The translations under genes were made by a program, and so were the position numbers. DNA of 64,000 bases from Orthonyx spaldingii (taxonomy: Eukaryota; Chordata; Aves; Passeriformes; Orthonychidae): contig VZTJ01001433.1 in NCBI GenBank assembly GCA_013397795.1, positions 372,001 to 436,000 on the forward strand, read 5' to 3'. Positions 11,855 through 24,155 of this stretch are shown here, in pieces (positions within the stretch are counted from its first letter, which is position 1; each line of letters begins with the position of its first letter). The notes under the pieces were generated by a model. The model had not been told where the DNA came from. It worked only from the letters and a program-made list of their open reading frames with translations, and searched no databases.

Positions 11855-14191
11855 AACCCTCCTCTATTGTCTGTGATTGCCACGGAGAGACAACTTTCTA
11901 AACTGTGACAGGAATTCTTTCTCTTCTCTTGGACATAGGAGGGTTAACTAAGGTGGGGTCTGCCCAAAGGTATGTTACCATCTATTAAAGAACAAAAAGA
12001 AGCCAGTTTAATGACCAGTGGCACCCTGGTACGTTCAGGAAAGGTTTAATTATGGCTGCTATAATCATGTATGTATTGATCATTTACTCACTTCTGAATC
12101 CTAATTGGTAAAGCATGTTAGCCACCAAATGGCTTTCAAAATCTTAGCCCCTCATGGCCAAAAATAGTTCTCCTTAGTCTTCATGCAATTGTGTATATCA
12201 GTACATTTTTCCACCTCAGGGCAGATGATGCCATAGTTTTTTTGGAAATATTAGTGCCTAAAATCTCTGGGATCACCATTTCCTTTTAAAAAATTGATGG
12301 CTAAAATGGTATATGATAATGATACAGATAATATTGTTATGACTACCTCACCTCAAAATTTTCCTAAAGTGACTGCACACTCATGCCAAAGAAGCCACCC
12401 TGAAAAGAAGCCACTTTGTCTATGTCAGGAATTTAGTCTGCAGGAAAAAAAATGTAGAGTTAGTCCTTCAGTGTCTCAGAATCCTTTATATGCCTGGATA
12501 AGCTTTTATAAGTCACTTTGAATAAAAGAGTGTAATACTGATAATTTAACAAAGTGATTAAATGTCAATAATGTAGAGACAGAATGTTATAAGAGAGCAG
12601 ACTGAAAGGGCTTTTAATCAGAGAGAGATTGTCACTCATCATACAAAATCAGTTGCTCAGTTGAAGTAGTTTTCCATCTAGCAATTGTCTCTGTGATTAG
12701 AAAGATGACTTCTGTCAACTGGGATAAAACTCATAGCACTGAGATGCATCTCTATTTCTTGTTCTGCTCACATTCTCATCTCTTATTAAGATTCCTTCAG
12801 GTTCCAGATAAAATAGATATAATAGCAAACTAAGAATATATATAAACTATCCTTCCACTTTGAAAGCAAACTATCCCCTCATACTATCAATGCTTCCATG
12901 TTTGAACTTTCCAACTTTTTCTTCACTCTGCTGTCCAACCCTTCATCTGCCTACTCTTTCCCTTGCAGTTCTTTACAGATGTTACCTTCTAGCTGACAGA
13001 TGCTTCATTCTTCTGCTACAAGAAAGGGAAAACAGGAAGTATTTATAAAGAACCAGTCTGGATGGATTGTTTTAATCAAACATTCCACACGTCACTGAAA
13101 AAAAAATTTCAATAATGTTTCCTGGAACAGAGAGAATTGCTAAAACATTCCCTTAAACCTGGAAAACCTCTTCCCAAACAAGGTTGCAGAGTTTTCCCCC
13201 AGTGTGTCCAAAGAGCTCAAAATGAAATGGGATTAATAACTCCTGAACACAAGGCCTTTAAGCAATATAGAGTGCCGGTTGTGTTATGCACGTAGTTATA
13301 ATTTAACACGTGTAGAATGTGCAAATGCCATCACACAATGTAGATTGATGAAAAGTCTAAATCATACTGTGAAAGCAGTTTTATGACACCCATCAGTAGG
13401 TTGTTGGCAATTTGTTTCTATTAAGCACATGTTAATGGAGAAGGGTAGACACCTGGTTCCTTGAAAACAGATGTATTTATTTGCAAATATCTAAATGGCA
13501 TCCACCAAGCTTAGATAAGTGCTAGTAATAAGTAATTAATTATCCAATTCCTGCAGCAATCCTGAGAAATTAGTGATCACAAGACCAAGCTTTTAGAAAT
13601 GTACATTTATAAAGTGCCTGCACACTCTTGGACCAAACTGACCTAGTCATGTAAATATCTCAGTAAAACTCTGGCCCTATAAAGCTGCATCTGAGCCCTA
13701 ATGAAAATGATTTTTCATTTGTTATATTCACTTGTCATCAAACTTGGCAATCTTCAGGAAACAATATATTTGTTGAATCAGACTCCTGAACTTCCACTGG
13801 CTCTAACAAGGGGTTGTTAACAATTAAGCTAACCTTGGCATGATAGCCAGTTTTAGTGTGTCTACCATTATCACTCAGTAACTGAGTATAAACAGCTGTT
13901 TTGTGATCCCAGGAATTACAAAAAAGAAAAATAAAATTCATACAGAATATGCAGATAATTGGGACCAGTATTTTAACTACTTTAACATTTAACATCACCA
14001 TACACACTATAACAGATGACTTTTTTTGCTGTCTTGAACGTTAAAATTGCATGATGAGCAAATAATAAAATAGACAGTCATCAAGCGCACCCATAATAAA
14101 TTTACAATATTTCTTTACAAATCTCTGAGCAGCAGTGTGATGCTGAAGAAGGTCTTAAGTTACAAATCAAGTTGCAAAATAGAAATGCCAC

Positions 14192-14744
14192 TGTGGTGGG
14201 TTGACTGCAGCTGGATGCCGGGTGCCCATCAAGCCACTCTATCACTCCCCTTCCCAGCTGGACAGGGAAGATAAAATAAGATGGAAAACATCTCATAGGC
14301 TGAGATAAGGCAGTTTACTAAAGCAAAAGTTTGTGGGTGCACAAGCGAAGTGAAAAAACCAATAATTTATTCGCTACTTCCCATCAGCAGGCTATATCCA
14401 CTGCTTCCCAGGAAGCAGGGCTGCAGTGCATGTAGCAGTTGCCCCAGAAGGTAAACATTGTAAACAAAAAACGTTCCTCCTTTCCTTAGGTTTTACATCT
14501 AAGCTGACATCATAGGGTATGAAATATCCCTTTGGTTAATTTGGATTAGCTGGCCTCGTTGTGTCCCCTCCTAGGATCTTGACCACCCCCAGTCCCTTGA
14601 TTGGAGGGGAATGTTGAGAGAGCAAAAAAGCTGTGCCAGCCCTGCCCAGCAGTAGCCAAAACACTGCTGTGTTATCAACACCCTTATAGCTACCAAACAC
14701 AGCACTGTGAGAAAACGAACTCCATCTCAGCCAGATCCAATACC
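14192..14744 (-). mobile_element. Older solo LTR of the same family as 5724-6283, minus strand
   Basis: Read on the minus strand this repeats the layout of the 5724-6283 LTR: a start close to 'tgtattgggtctgactgag' (the plus strand shows 'ctcagccagatccaatac' at 14726-14743, and the first base of the LTR is altered at 14744). Next come the shared segment with 'gttttggctactgc', a matching 'gggatatt' block, 'ccctgcttcc', and a 3' end with 'gtcaacccaccaca' on 14192-14205. The CRE is decayed to a TGATGTCA form and the TATA box is lost, so this copy is older. No clear target duplication is left (left flank 'gccac', right flank 'tgatg'). No internal retroviral genes adjoin it. Confidence 0.9.
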
Positions 14745-15474
14745 TGATGTCCAGAAAATGATAAATGCCTATCAGTTTTGTCTTCATTATTTGTAATAAA
14801 ATCATTCTGTATGAGACATCATAGCCAAAATTATCCTGTCAATTTATCACCTACTGAACCAGGATCAAGAAACCATACAACTGTCTGCCTCTGTTTCTTG
14901 TGTAGCTTATTCCACATCGTATGAACACACAAGCACATACAAAATCAAAATTTGGCAAAAACACAGTTGCAGGCTCCACTTCATTTTAAAAATACTGGAG
15001 TAGGATTTTCCTCCCTCTCCTTAAGAGTGCTCATTAAGGAAGACAGAGACTGGTTTCAGTCTTCCCAAAGAAACCAACCTCTGTTCTTTTCTCTGCCTGC
15101 AAAGAGGCAAAGTAGTACATCCTTCAGCCCAGCAGAGTGAAATAATAATCCAGTTGAAGGTTATATTAGATTTTGTGTCATTTTTTATCCAAAAATACTC
15201 TTCCAAGATGTAACAAAGAATTGAAAACTGAACTAGGAAAATAATGTGACAGAGGACAAAGCTCTGCTGAGACAGAGAAATCCTCTTGCCAAAACATAGT
15301 TTCTTCAGGTTTTCTCATGACCTTATTTGTTCATAATATCTTCTTGCAGAAGAAGAGTGAAATATTTTTTAATGTTTCCTGACTGCAACTCATAGACTAC
15401 AGCATACTAAGAGAAATGCAGATAACATTCCTATGCCAGTGGCCAGTCTTCTCCAGTAGGATCAATTCAAGCCA

Positions 15475-15475
<1 letters not shown>

Positions 15476-15509
<34 letters not shown>

Positions 15510-15525
15510 AAAAAAAGAAAAAGAT
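15476..15525 (+). repeat. Long A tract (A32 G A8 G A5)
   Basis: The longest homopolymer in the window. There is no AATAAA just upstream and no recognisable coding or SINE body before it, so I do not read it as a retrocopy tail. It is a simple repeat and a likely length polymorphism. Confidence 0.9.
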
Positions 15526-16540
15526 AGCCTTGGGCTAATTTTATTCTATCTCACACCATATACGTCTGTATACCGCTATCCACCAAGTGAGCTGACCAGG
15601 TGATACTCTAATGAATATGTTGCCTTTTGGAGATCCCACTAGAGGCATCCAAGTCTCCTGTTGTATGAGGCCTGGGCGATAACTTGGATTCTTCTGCTGG
15701 ATTCAGACATTTGAAAGAATGGCTGTGTTATCTAACTTTTACATCTAGTAATGTCCTCCAAGCCTGATCCAAAGGCCATAGGGAGTTCCTTCTCTCAGCA
15801 GGTGCAAAGACAAGAGAGTTATGCTCTAATTTTACTACACCCCATAAAATCTTCCCAGAATTCAGTCAATCTATGAGCATACAGAACTTTCAGTCAAAGT
15901 AATTAAATGAATCACTGTTTCTCAGACACACAAGCTTGTAAAGTGATTGTGGTTCTATTTGGACAGGAGAGGGAAAGGAAAGAGCTGCTTAAAAACATTT
16001 GGTTGTTATCTATACCATTATATGAAAAAGGGTTAATGACTTCTAAGCTGCAATATTTGTATTGATTATTAATTTCTGAATGAGTTATTGAACTCCACTG
16101 ATATTAAACTGTGCAGCAGCAACAGAGTTAGGAAATTAGGGTTCATGAGTGTTAGAAACTATTCTGATATAACTCATCATACTTCTAGCAAATACAGTTT
16201 TACATATAGTTGGAGAGATTATGACAATCCCTTTCTCTTTGTAGCCATAAATGAAGTTGAGGACATACCCTCAGTAAGACAGAATTATCTGTCTGAAGGA
16301 CAAAGAAATGTTTTGTATCAAGCTGCATTGCTGACCATTTCTGACCTGCTCTAGTTCTGAAAAGATCACCAGAAATGAGAAATTATGATACCAAACAGAA
16401 CTCTTTGAGAGTTCAGGAAGGCAAAAGAGCAAATCACAAGGATTAAATATGCAAGTATTTCCAAAATTACCATTTTGCCAGTGCTGTCTAAATGGGTAAA
16501 CAAAAGCAATTAAAACTAAAACAGATACATTGCTCCCAAT

Positions 16541-16570
16541 GTGTGTGTGTGTTTGTGTGGGTGTGTGTGT
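16541..16570 (+). repeat. Interrupted (GT)n microsatellite
   Basis: Thirty bases of GT steps with two interruptions ('gtttgtg' and 'gtgggtg'). Alternating purine-pyrimidine sequence of this kind can adopt Z-DNA, and the interruptions suggest an old locus. Confidence 0.92.
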
Positions 16571-19500
16571 CCTTCTGGTTGAATTAGTAGGACTCTTGAT
16601 TCTAACAATCAACAAGCAATTTTCCTTGTCGAGAAAATGTTAGCTGAGACACTGCATTAAACTGGTGGCTGAAACTGTGTTTTCAACAACCCTTACCTAG
16701 CTAGAGAGAGGCTCCGTAGTTCCTAATGCTAGTCTAAGATTTTTTTCTTTACTAACAACCTCATAGATTCTGGGCCCCCAAGGAAGATAAGAGTGAATAA
16801 AAATGGAGAGGTTTTCCATTCAAATCCCAAAGCCAACCTTAGATAAATCCAGAGGATTAAGAGAACAGCCCTCTGCTTCTACAACATATTTTTACCCAAA
16901 AGAGGAAATGATGCAGACCATCTGAAGGTTTAAAAATGCTAGGCTGAATATGCATAATAGAAAATCCCATAAGGATGCCAGCTGTGCATTTATGGATGGA
17001 TGAAAAGTACAGGCTGTGAGTTGTGCAGTCATTTTCTTAGAGATATTACGATCTGCTGCTAAAGAGCAGGAAAATGCAGACACAGAGCCCACAGCTGACA
17101 AGCTTTATTGATGAAGGGCTTGTTTTTATTCAGGGGCTTGTTTTCTGAAGAAGCAGAAAGGAGGGAAGAGATTGACATGATGGGTGAGTTGGAGTGGAAC
17201 AAATTCATATCAGGGGTTTTGCTTTAGAGGGGGTGGATGGTGGTGAAGAAATAGCCAAGTTTGTGATCATGAGGAGAGCATGAGTCAGTAAAACTGCCTG
17301 AGCTCTTTCTGGGTCAGTGTGGGGCCCAGAGCAGGCTGCATGTCAGGAAGCAAAGGGATCCACAGGGAGCTGGGGGTTATAACGCTTGCAAGATAAAATT
17401 TTGATAGATATATCAATGTGATAAAATGATATAATTCTAGTTGTGTTTTGAGCCAAAACAGAGGGGAGGGAGGCAAAAATTTCAGTGCAGTGCTTCCTTG
17501 CGTTCACACAAGCTCTTGGGGCAATCATACTGCCCGTAGCAACTGGCATTCCCACTGCCATTCCCTCAGCCTTTCCCTCTGCTGGCTGAGACACTGGCTG
17601 CACTCCCTTGAGAAAGTATAGCAGCACATTCTGTGGTAAACAGGGTGTCAAAAACGAGGCCTAGGAGAAATGAAGGAAAGCTTCACTGATCTGTTAGACC
17701 TGTTCTCTTCCTGTCAAAAAATTGTTTCCTTTGATGCTTCAAAAACTTGGAGAGCAGATACCAGCTGATTAGATACCAGCCAAGTGCAACTCTATGTACT
17801 GGTGGAAGGACAGGAGAAAGCTGAAGCTGGGAGCGACTCACATCTCCTAGACAAAATCTCCTCATTGCACACCTCATATTTTTTCCTCTCCAAAGTGAAC
17901 TTGCTTTGCTCTCCTGCTCAGTGTCTGCCAGAACTTAAGATTTAATTTAGCCTATGACAGATCAAGGAAAGCTTCAAAATATTTGTGAAGCATTCATTGA
18001 TTAACCTGAAACCAAAATGTCACACTCTTTAATTCATAATCCTAGGACAGACCTGTCTGTTACTGGTGTAATTTAAATTTTCAGTTAGTGTGACAGCACT
18101 TGGTCATGCTCTTGTTTAATTTACCTTCAATTAGGATGTTATTATAATTAAATTCCATCAGAAGTATTGGAACTCAGCTGAATGCAGTAAGGGATTTCTA
18201 CAGCCTTATTTTTCCAATATCAGAAGGGAAAAAATGCAAATAATTCACTTCACTTCTTTGCTTAAAAAAAGAGCAAGTAAATAGCTTTGGCATAGGCACA
18301 CATCACATCTCTTGGGAAGTTCACGTACACACAGAAATCATCGTTTACTAAGGCTGATGACAGTTCAGAAAGTGCTGGCTGAATTTCATTTGACACCTTC
18401 ACATCCATATTTGTTTCCTTCTCAGGTTTAACCACCTGGGGTAGCTTTTCAGCAGAAAGGTAAGCTGAGAAGGTTAGTTAATACACTACTGGTGGCCCAT
18501 GTGTGTTTTGCCTGGTGAACAATTTGTTGGATAACTGAAATATGTCTAAGTGGGCTGTCACTCAGGTACAGAATAATTACTTGGTGTTTTACTGTTTCAT
18601 TTTGATTACAATATTCTTTCTGTGTACATTTTTTCAATCATCAATGGTCTGCTACAATAAATTCTGCTCATTAATATCTAGCAAGTTCTGGAATTAATAT
18701 AATCAGCTGGGTCTTGCAGGGACAGGTGATGTGATTAGCTGGAGAGAATCTAATGCCATACAATCATCAGAGATTATAAAATTCTTGTTAATTAAACATG
18801 GATTTTTAATTATTCTTTTATATTGTTGGCTATATTAAATGAATACAGGCAATCTTCCTACTATGGGATTCAAACAAAGGTGTCTTTAAGCACCAGGATA
18901 TGCAACCAAAGTCAAGACTGCTTAATATGTTATAACTTGTTAAAAATGAGAGTAAGGCACAAAAAAATGTGATTTTAAAGTAAGTACCAGGATTTCAGTA
19001 TGGTGTTCCCATATGTCCATATGCAAGATCAACACATTATTCCCATATATCTATCTTCCAGAAATTTGAGGGACTGAATTTTAAAGATATAATGGAAACA
19101 GTACTGTAAAATGAACCACATCCAATTTATTTTATGCTACAATGCACTGCCAGGAGAAAACACAAGGGAATTGCAACTGTAGAATTATTAACAAAACAAA
19201 TTTCTAACTCACTACAGGATGAAACATGGAAGATCTTTTAAAAGATTATATAAATTATATGTATATGTTATCTATGGCATTTTTGAGTTGATTAATTCAG
19301 GAAAAAAACCCCACAAGTAAAGAACTGCAGGGTAAGTTATGAAGCAATAAGTTAGTGCTAATGATATATAACATCCCTTAAATTGGAATGGTGTTTTCAT
19401 ACCTAGTGGAAGCTTTTAGGATTAGATTTTTACATGAAGGAAGTAGAAGTATTTTTCCCTCAATCTCATCCTGCCATGTTCAATAATTTATTAAATTTTT

Positions 19501-20460
19501 TGAAATTGTCCAGCATACTAAAATTATTCCCACTAAGATTTTTAAATACAGGTTTTTCTGGATGGTGGGTCTCATACTGTGTGGAAGGTATGCTACAATT
19601 CAAAAAGATCATATTGTCCTTTTTTATTGGGCAGAATCAAAGACACAATGTTTTTGTTAAAACAGAATATTTTCATTGCTTGCTAGAATTACTTTATTAC
19701 TTATCCATCTGTAAGACTAAGTTGTAGTTAAATTATGACTGTTTTTATGGTAAATAAGTGCTGGTAAACATTTGATGTAAATATCAATACTTATAGGAAA
19801 TTTACTGTAGATTCCAAAGGTCTAGTTAAGAAATGCTTCATGTCTGAAAATGCACAGCAGATTAAGTACAGAGAATGTATTTAAGTTTACGGTTCTTTAG
19901 AGTTTTTGCTAGAGAGGAACTGCCCCAACGATGTCTCAGTCACCAGGGCACACACAAAAAAAAAATGTATAGCAGGTAAGAACAAAGAAAACAAAGCTTT
20001 CTCTACTTTTTTCTTTTTTTCTCTCTTTTTTTTTGTAATAACTAAGAAATTCAAAACTGATTTTTACTTTACAAATAATTGGTATTGGTTTAGAATGTAC
20101 TTAGAATACTTAGATCAAAGTATAATGGGATAAAATATTAGAACATGTTTGCTGAATCCTATTCAAATCATGCTCCTCTGGTAGATGTGTTCCCATGTGA
20201 GCTGTATGTGCCAATGAGAAACCTCAAGTCTTTCTGGGCAGACACCACTTCTGCATGTTACCGGAAAATACAGACCATTTATACAATCATTCAAAAATCA
20301 TAGTGTCAAAGACCCTTCTCTCTCACACAAGTTTTGCAATCAACAAAAACCAATTTGACAGAGGAAAGAAACCACACTTGGGTCATAAGTAATTTATTTT
20401 TTCCTAATTCAAGACCTTGTTTATAGTTTTAATAAGATTTTTCAGAATATGGTGGTATAA

Positions 20461-20490
20461 GAATATATGGCATATATATTTATTTATTTA
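20461..20490 (+). repeat. AT-rich simple repeat with ATTT units
   Basis: An 'atatat' stretch is followed by 'tttatttattta' steps. It is low-complexity sequence with no associated gene. Confidence 0.75.
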
Positions 20491-23175
20491 CATTAATATT
20501 AGAGTATAGTGGCCATATCACATTTATTATTGGCAATCCTTATTACATATTCTGATATTACTTCTTTAATGTAAAAGTGATAACTATTTTGGTCTACTTT
20601 GTCATTTGGACTTTCCCCTAGAGGCTGGCTCTAAGTAATAGCAGATTTGGCAGATTCTTTTCATTATTGTAGAAAAATGTAGATATTTGATCAGATAAAA
20701 AACAGGTTCTGTATCAAAAGAATTTTTACTGGGACTTACAATGTGCTAAAGATAATTTGATACCATTCATATTTGATAGTTTGTTAGCTTGAGTGTGGAA
20801 GCAAAACGTCTGCCTGTCGTCAAAGTCCATTCCCTTTGAACCATGCTTGAATAAAACTCACAGCTGAAGAAATTTACGTAATGAAAAAAATAAAAATCAC
20901 TATTGCTCACAGAACAGTTTTTTGTACCTTTTATAGTTTGTCCTGTGCTTAAAACAGTGAAGTAGATATTACGTTTCTGTCTGAATATCAAGTTCTTGCT
21001 GTTTTAAAACTAATTTTGTAATTGTAAGTTAATATTCCATATACTTGTATGGGGCGACAACTGTGATGCCAGAACACTGTTTATGGCCCTACATCACAGG
21101 ATGGTCAACCCTCTCCAAACAGAAAAAAACCCTAACCACAGTACAATATGTCTGTGAGGCACCCTGTCAGTAAGCTTTGAAGATCATGGAAACTTGGGAT
21201 GATTTGTTTATCTTCTTGATTGACAAATTCAGGTTCTTCATTACTGTGCAGTGCACGTGTCACTCTGTGACAGCTATTCCCCCATTGCAAACCTGTCTGC
21301 ACTCAGATTGCACCTGCCTGACCCAAACCTTGGGGACTGTTACACCCTGAAAGATCAGCCCACAGCTCTGAAGTACTTCAGCGTGAAACAACACAGACCA
21401 CCACAGTGCTAGTAGTTCTAAAGAAAAGGACTAGAAAGAATAAATGATCAAGAAGTCACATCACATGAGAAAGTTATATTCCAGGATTCAACATTTGAGA
21501 TCCCATATGATAAACAGTGAATAACCATTGAACTGATATCAAAGTATCCTATTTTGTGAAATCAGATTTATCCATTGCCAATTAAATGTATTTTGATTCT
21601 ACTGGGTTTGGCATTTCCATTTATGAATAAAAGAGATCCATATTTTGATAAAGAATTTGGACTTGCATGTGGTCTTGTAACTGTGATCAACATAGGTCAT
21701 ACTACCATTGTTATAAGTTAAAAAAAACATTTTTTGAAAATTTACTAAAAAGTTAAATCATTAGGCAGACTAATAAGTATGGCTTCTTACAAAGACTCTC
21801 TGAGTGGTGGATTTTTAAAATTTAATTTCACATATGAACTTAAAAAGATTTATCCCATTTATTTATGAATTATATCTTGTATATTTCTTAAAGGTCACTA
21901 CAGTTATTCATGCTAATGTGCAGACAAGGTGGGAAAACAACAGGAAAATGCACACCCACTCCTCCCGTCCTATCCCACCTTGTCTATTAGTTTTGTCTCA
22001 ACTCACTAGCACAGTAACAACTGGACATCTCACAGTTTCATCTGTTATACAACACTGCTTCTTACATAGAACTGGGGATAAAGGCAAGGGCTGCACCTAC
22101 TTGAAAAGTACTAATGGTACCATTTTCTCCCCAAAATATATACATGCCATTCTCACTCATAAACTGAACGAACAAAAGTATCCCTATAACAGATGGTAAA
22201 GGAAAAGAGATTTATGCATTTTTCTACTGATTTCTTTCGGCTCTTTTTCTTCATGACTTTAGACGTAGGGACTGAAGCCCAGTGTTCTTGATCTTGACAA
22301 TAGCATTGAGTTTTTTAGATATGGGTAGGAGAGATGCATTTGTTACTTCCTCCTTTGTATGTTTTTTTATGGAGAAGTGAGTGACCTCCTGATAATTATA
22401 GTTGATAAAAGATGAAGGCACATTTGGTCTTTCTGGGAAGAATTACCATGTTATTACAGGTCAGGTCTTCTACACTCTGCTGCTCATCTGGAGTCCTCTT
22501 GAGAATCCCCACTTACAGAGTTACTTCCCTGAAAGATATCTCATTGCTTTTTCTCCAAAAATATAGAAACCAGGGGAAACAGCTTTTGTTTGTCAGCAGG
22601 TCTTCTTGCAAGAAAATTAAGAAATTAATGATGGAGCCTTAACTAGTTGTTAAGTTTGTACTTCTAAAAGCATCATCTTAAAATCAATTCCAGCTAATAT
22701 AAACAAATTCATTTCCCTAGCCCTACCTTGCATTTGGGTTATTTTACTCATAAATAGGAAGTCCCTTATTAGTTATTTGTGTCAATATTTTATGTGTTCA
22801 GTCAGGAACATTTACTCCATTCCCTGGAACACTGATAGAATTTAGTCATATTAAACTTGACCTCTTATCTACTCCTACATTTTCTTCCATTATGTTGCCA
22901 ATAAAGATGGCTACAGTCAGCAATAAAATTATACTAAAACGAGCCATAGTACAATATAGAGCTTCTTATCTTTAAATAATTCAGGTACTGCTGACTGTGA
23001 AAAAAATTCATAGCCATCTGTGAGCAAGTAAATTTAATTTAGTTAAACATTTCTACAAGACAGCTGGCCACATAAACCATGCCACCACACTTTGGAAAAT
23101 CTCAGCAGTAAGTGAATGGACATGAAGTTTTATCCCTATCCAGAACCAAAAAACAATACATACATTTCAATTTTT

Positions 23176-23217
23176 ATATGTACATATTTACATATATGTA
23201 CTTAATATATATGTATA
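23176..23217 (+). repeat. AT-rich quasi-palindromic repeat (TATGTACATA type)
   Basis: Self-complementary steps such as 'tatgtacata' and 'catatatgta' follow one another here. It could extrude as a cruciform but is otherwise ordinary AT microsatellite sequence. Confidence 0.7.
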
Positions 23218-23739
23218 CTGAAACTTTCTCATGTTTTAGGAGCATATACTTAATGGAAAATATAATTTAATAATATTGACCCAGTTTCTTCTTATATCAA
23301 TATCTCAAGCTGCACACCTCTCACATAGCTAGATCAATACAAATCTCAAAGCTCTATGTCTCCCTAAAATTACCAGAACTTTTGCATTTTCCATTCAAAA
23401 TCAAGTTTTTTAAATAGCACTGTGGGACTTGCACACACCTGTTAGTGGAATTGTCACATAATAATAATGCCACAGTCAATTCATGCTTTCTTTTGGCAGT
23501 TTAACTCAAAAGGAAGAGGATGACCCTCACTCTGCAGTTGCAAGGAGATGATCAAAACTGTTATGTAAGTTGAACTGGATGGATACGACACAAATATTGA
23601 CTAAAATAAACATTTATTTATCCTAACAACCTTTCAAGATATTTTTTAAATTTATGCCAAGTTTGTTATCACCCTTGTGCCTTGAAATCTCGGAAGCAGA
23701 GCAATCAGTTCTCCAATGGATGAAACAGGGTACTTTCCT

Positions 23740-23792
23740 GAATGCATAAAAGTAACGAATGCATAAAATGTACTGAATACATAAAATGTGCT
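23740..23792 (+). repeat. Imperfect tandem repeat, three units of 17-18 bp
   Basis: Units start at 23740, 23757 and 23775, each beginning 'gaatgcataaaa' or 'gaatacataaaa'. The differences between units indicate an old duplication. Confidence 0.85.
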
Positions 23793-23995
23793 TAGAACAG
23801 AGATCAGAAAATCTGTTGTTACTGATAGTTGAGGAGAAAAGAGACTCATGTCACTACTGTAAATCACCATGGTCACCCAAGCAACCTCTTCTCTTTAAAA
23901 ATATCATCTTCATACTTGTACTAAGGGATTTGGTAAATACCCATGTTTAACTTGAAAAAAATGCCCTTCTTCTAGCAGCTAAAATCCCTGAAGCT

Positions 23996-24155
23996 CATAG
24001 AATCACACAATAGTTTGTGTTGGAAAGGACTTTAGAGATTATTTCCAAGCTCCCTGCCATAGGCAGTGACAATTTCCACTAGACCAGTTTGCTAAATGCC
24101 CCATCCAACCTGACCTTGAACACTTCCAGCAGCACTTCCAGGGATGGGGCAAAGT
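23996..24155 (-). mobile_element. CR1 LINE 3' end, minus strand
   Basis: The plus strand begins 'tcatagaatcacacaatagt', the reverse complement of a CR1 terminal octamer region, and continues through 'ttggaaaggactttagag', 'ccatccaacctgaccttgaa' and 'cagggatggggca'. These are the reverse complements of the standard avian CR1 3' end blocks. Only the final 160 bp of the element survive, which is usual for 5'-truncated CR1. The sequence is moderately diverged. Confidence 0.92.

Larger units (their letters stand above)
6284..14191. other. Unique AT-rich non-coding DNA, no gene recognised
   Basis: About 8 kb without a recognised gene. It contains a perfect 25-bp tandem duplication (6494-6543), three copies of a 10-mer near 9237-9267, an unexplained GC-richer block at 9577-9720, and a cluster of octamer-type motifs at 11749-11854, each listed separately. 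Open frames reach 119 codons (8665-9024) but have no recognisable domain and no supporting splice signals. Several AT-rich patches with TAAT-core motifs, such as 12030-12130 and 13440-13640, read like unique regulatory-type sequence, but this cannot be tested here. Confidence 0.55.
14745..23995. other. Unique AT-rich non-coding DNA, no gene recognised
   Basis: About 9 kb without a recognised gene or retroelement. It holds an A32 tract with interruptions (15476-15525), a degenerate GT microsatellite (16541-16570), AT-rich repeats (20461-20490, 23176-23217) and a threefold imperfect tandem repeat (23740-23792). A GC-richer part at about 17280-17640 contains a 102-codon minus-strand open frame (17343-17651) that I cannot match to a protein. 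Positions 18090-18200 and 18640-18820 have many TAAT and ATTA cores in unique sequence, of the kind often seen in distal enhancers; conservation is unknown. Confidence 0.55.

Noticed and set aside
5724..14744. The two related LTRs as ends of a single provirus
   Set aside because: They are in opposite orientation and the interval holds no gag, pol or env sequence.
15240..15525. Processed retrocopy ending in the long A tract
   Set aside because: No AATAAA precedes the tract, no coding similarity is visible upstream and no flanking target duplication was found.
16088..16354. 88-codon plus-strand frame as a possible exon
   Set aside because: The flanks lack a matched acceptor and donor in frame and the protein is not recognised.
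17343..17651. 102-codon minus-strand frame in a GC-richer part as a coding exon
   Set aside because: It has no protein match from memory and no convincing splice sites; the lower stop density follows from composition.
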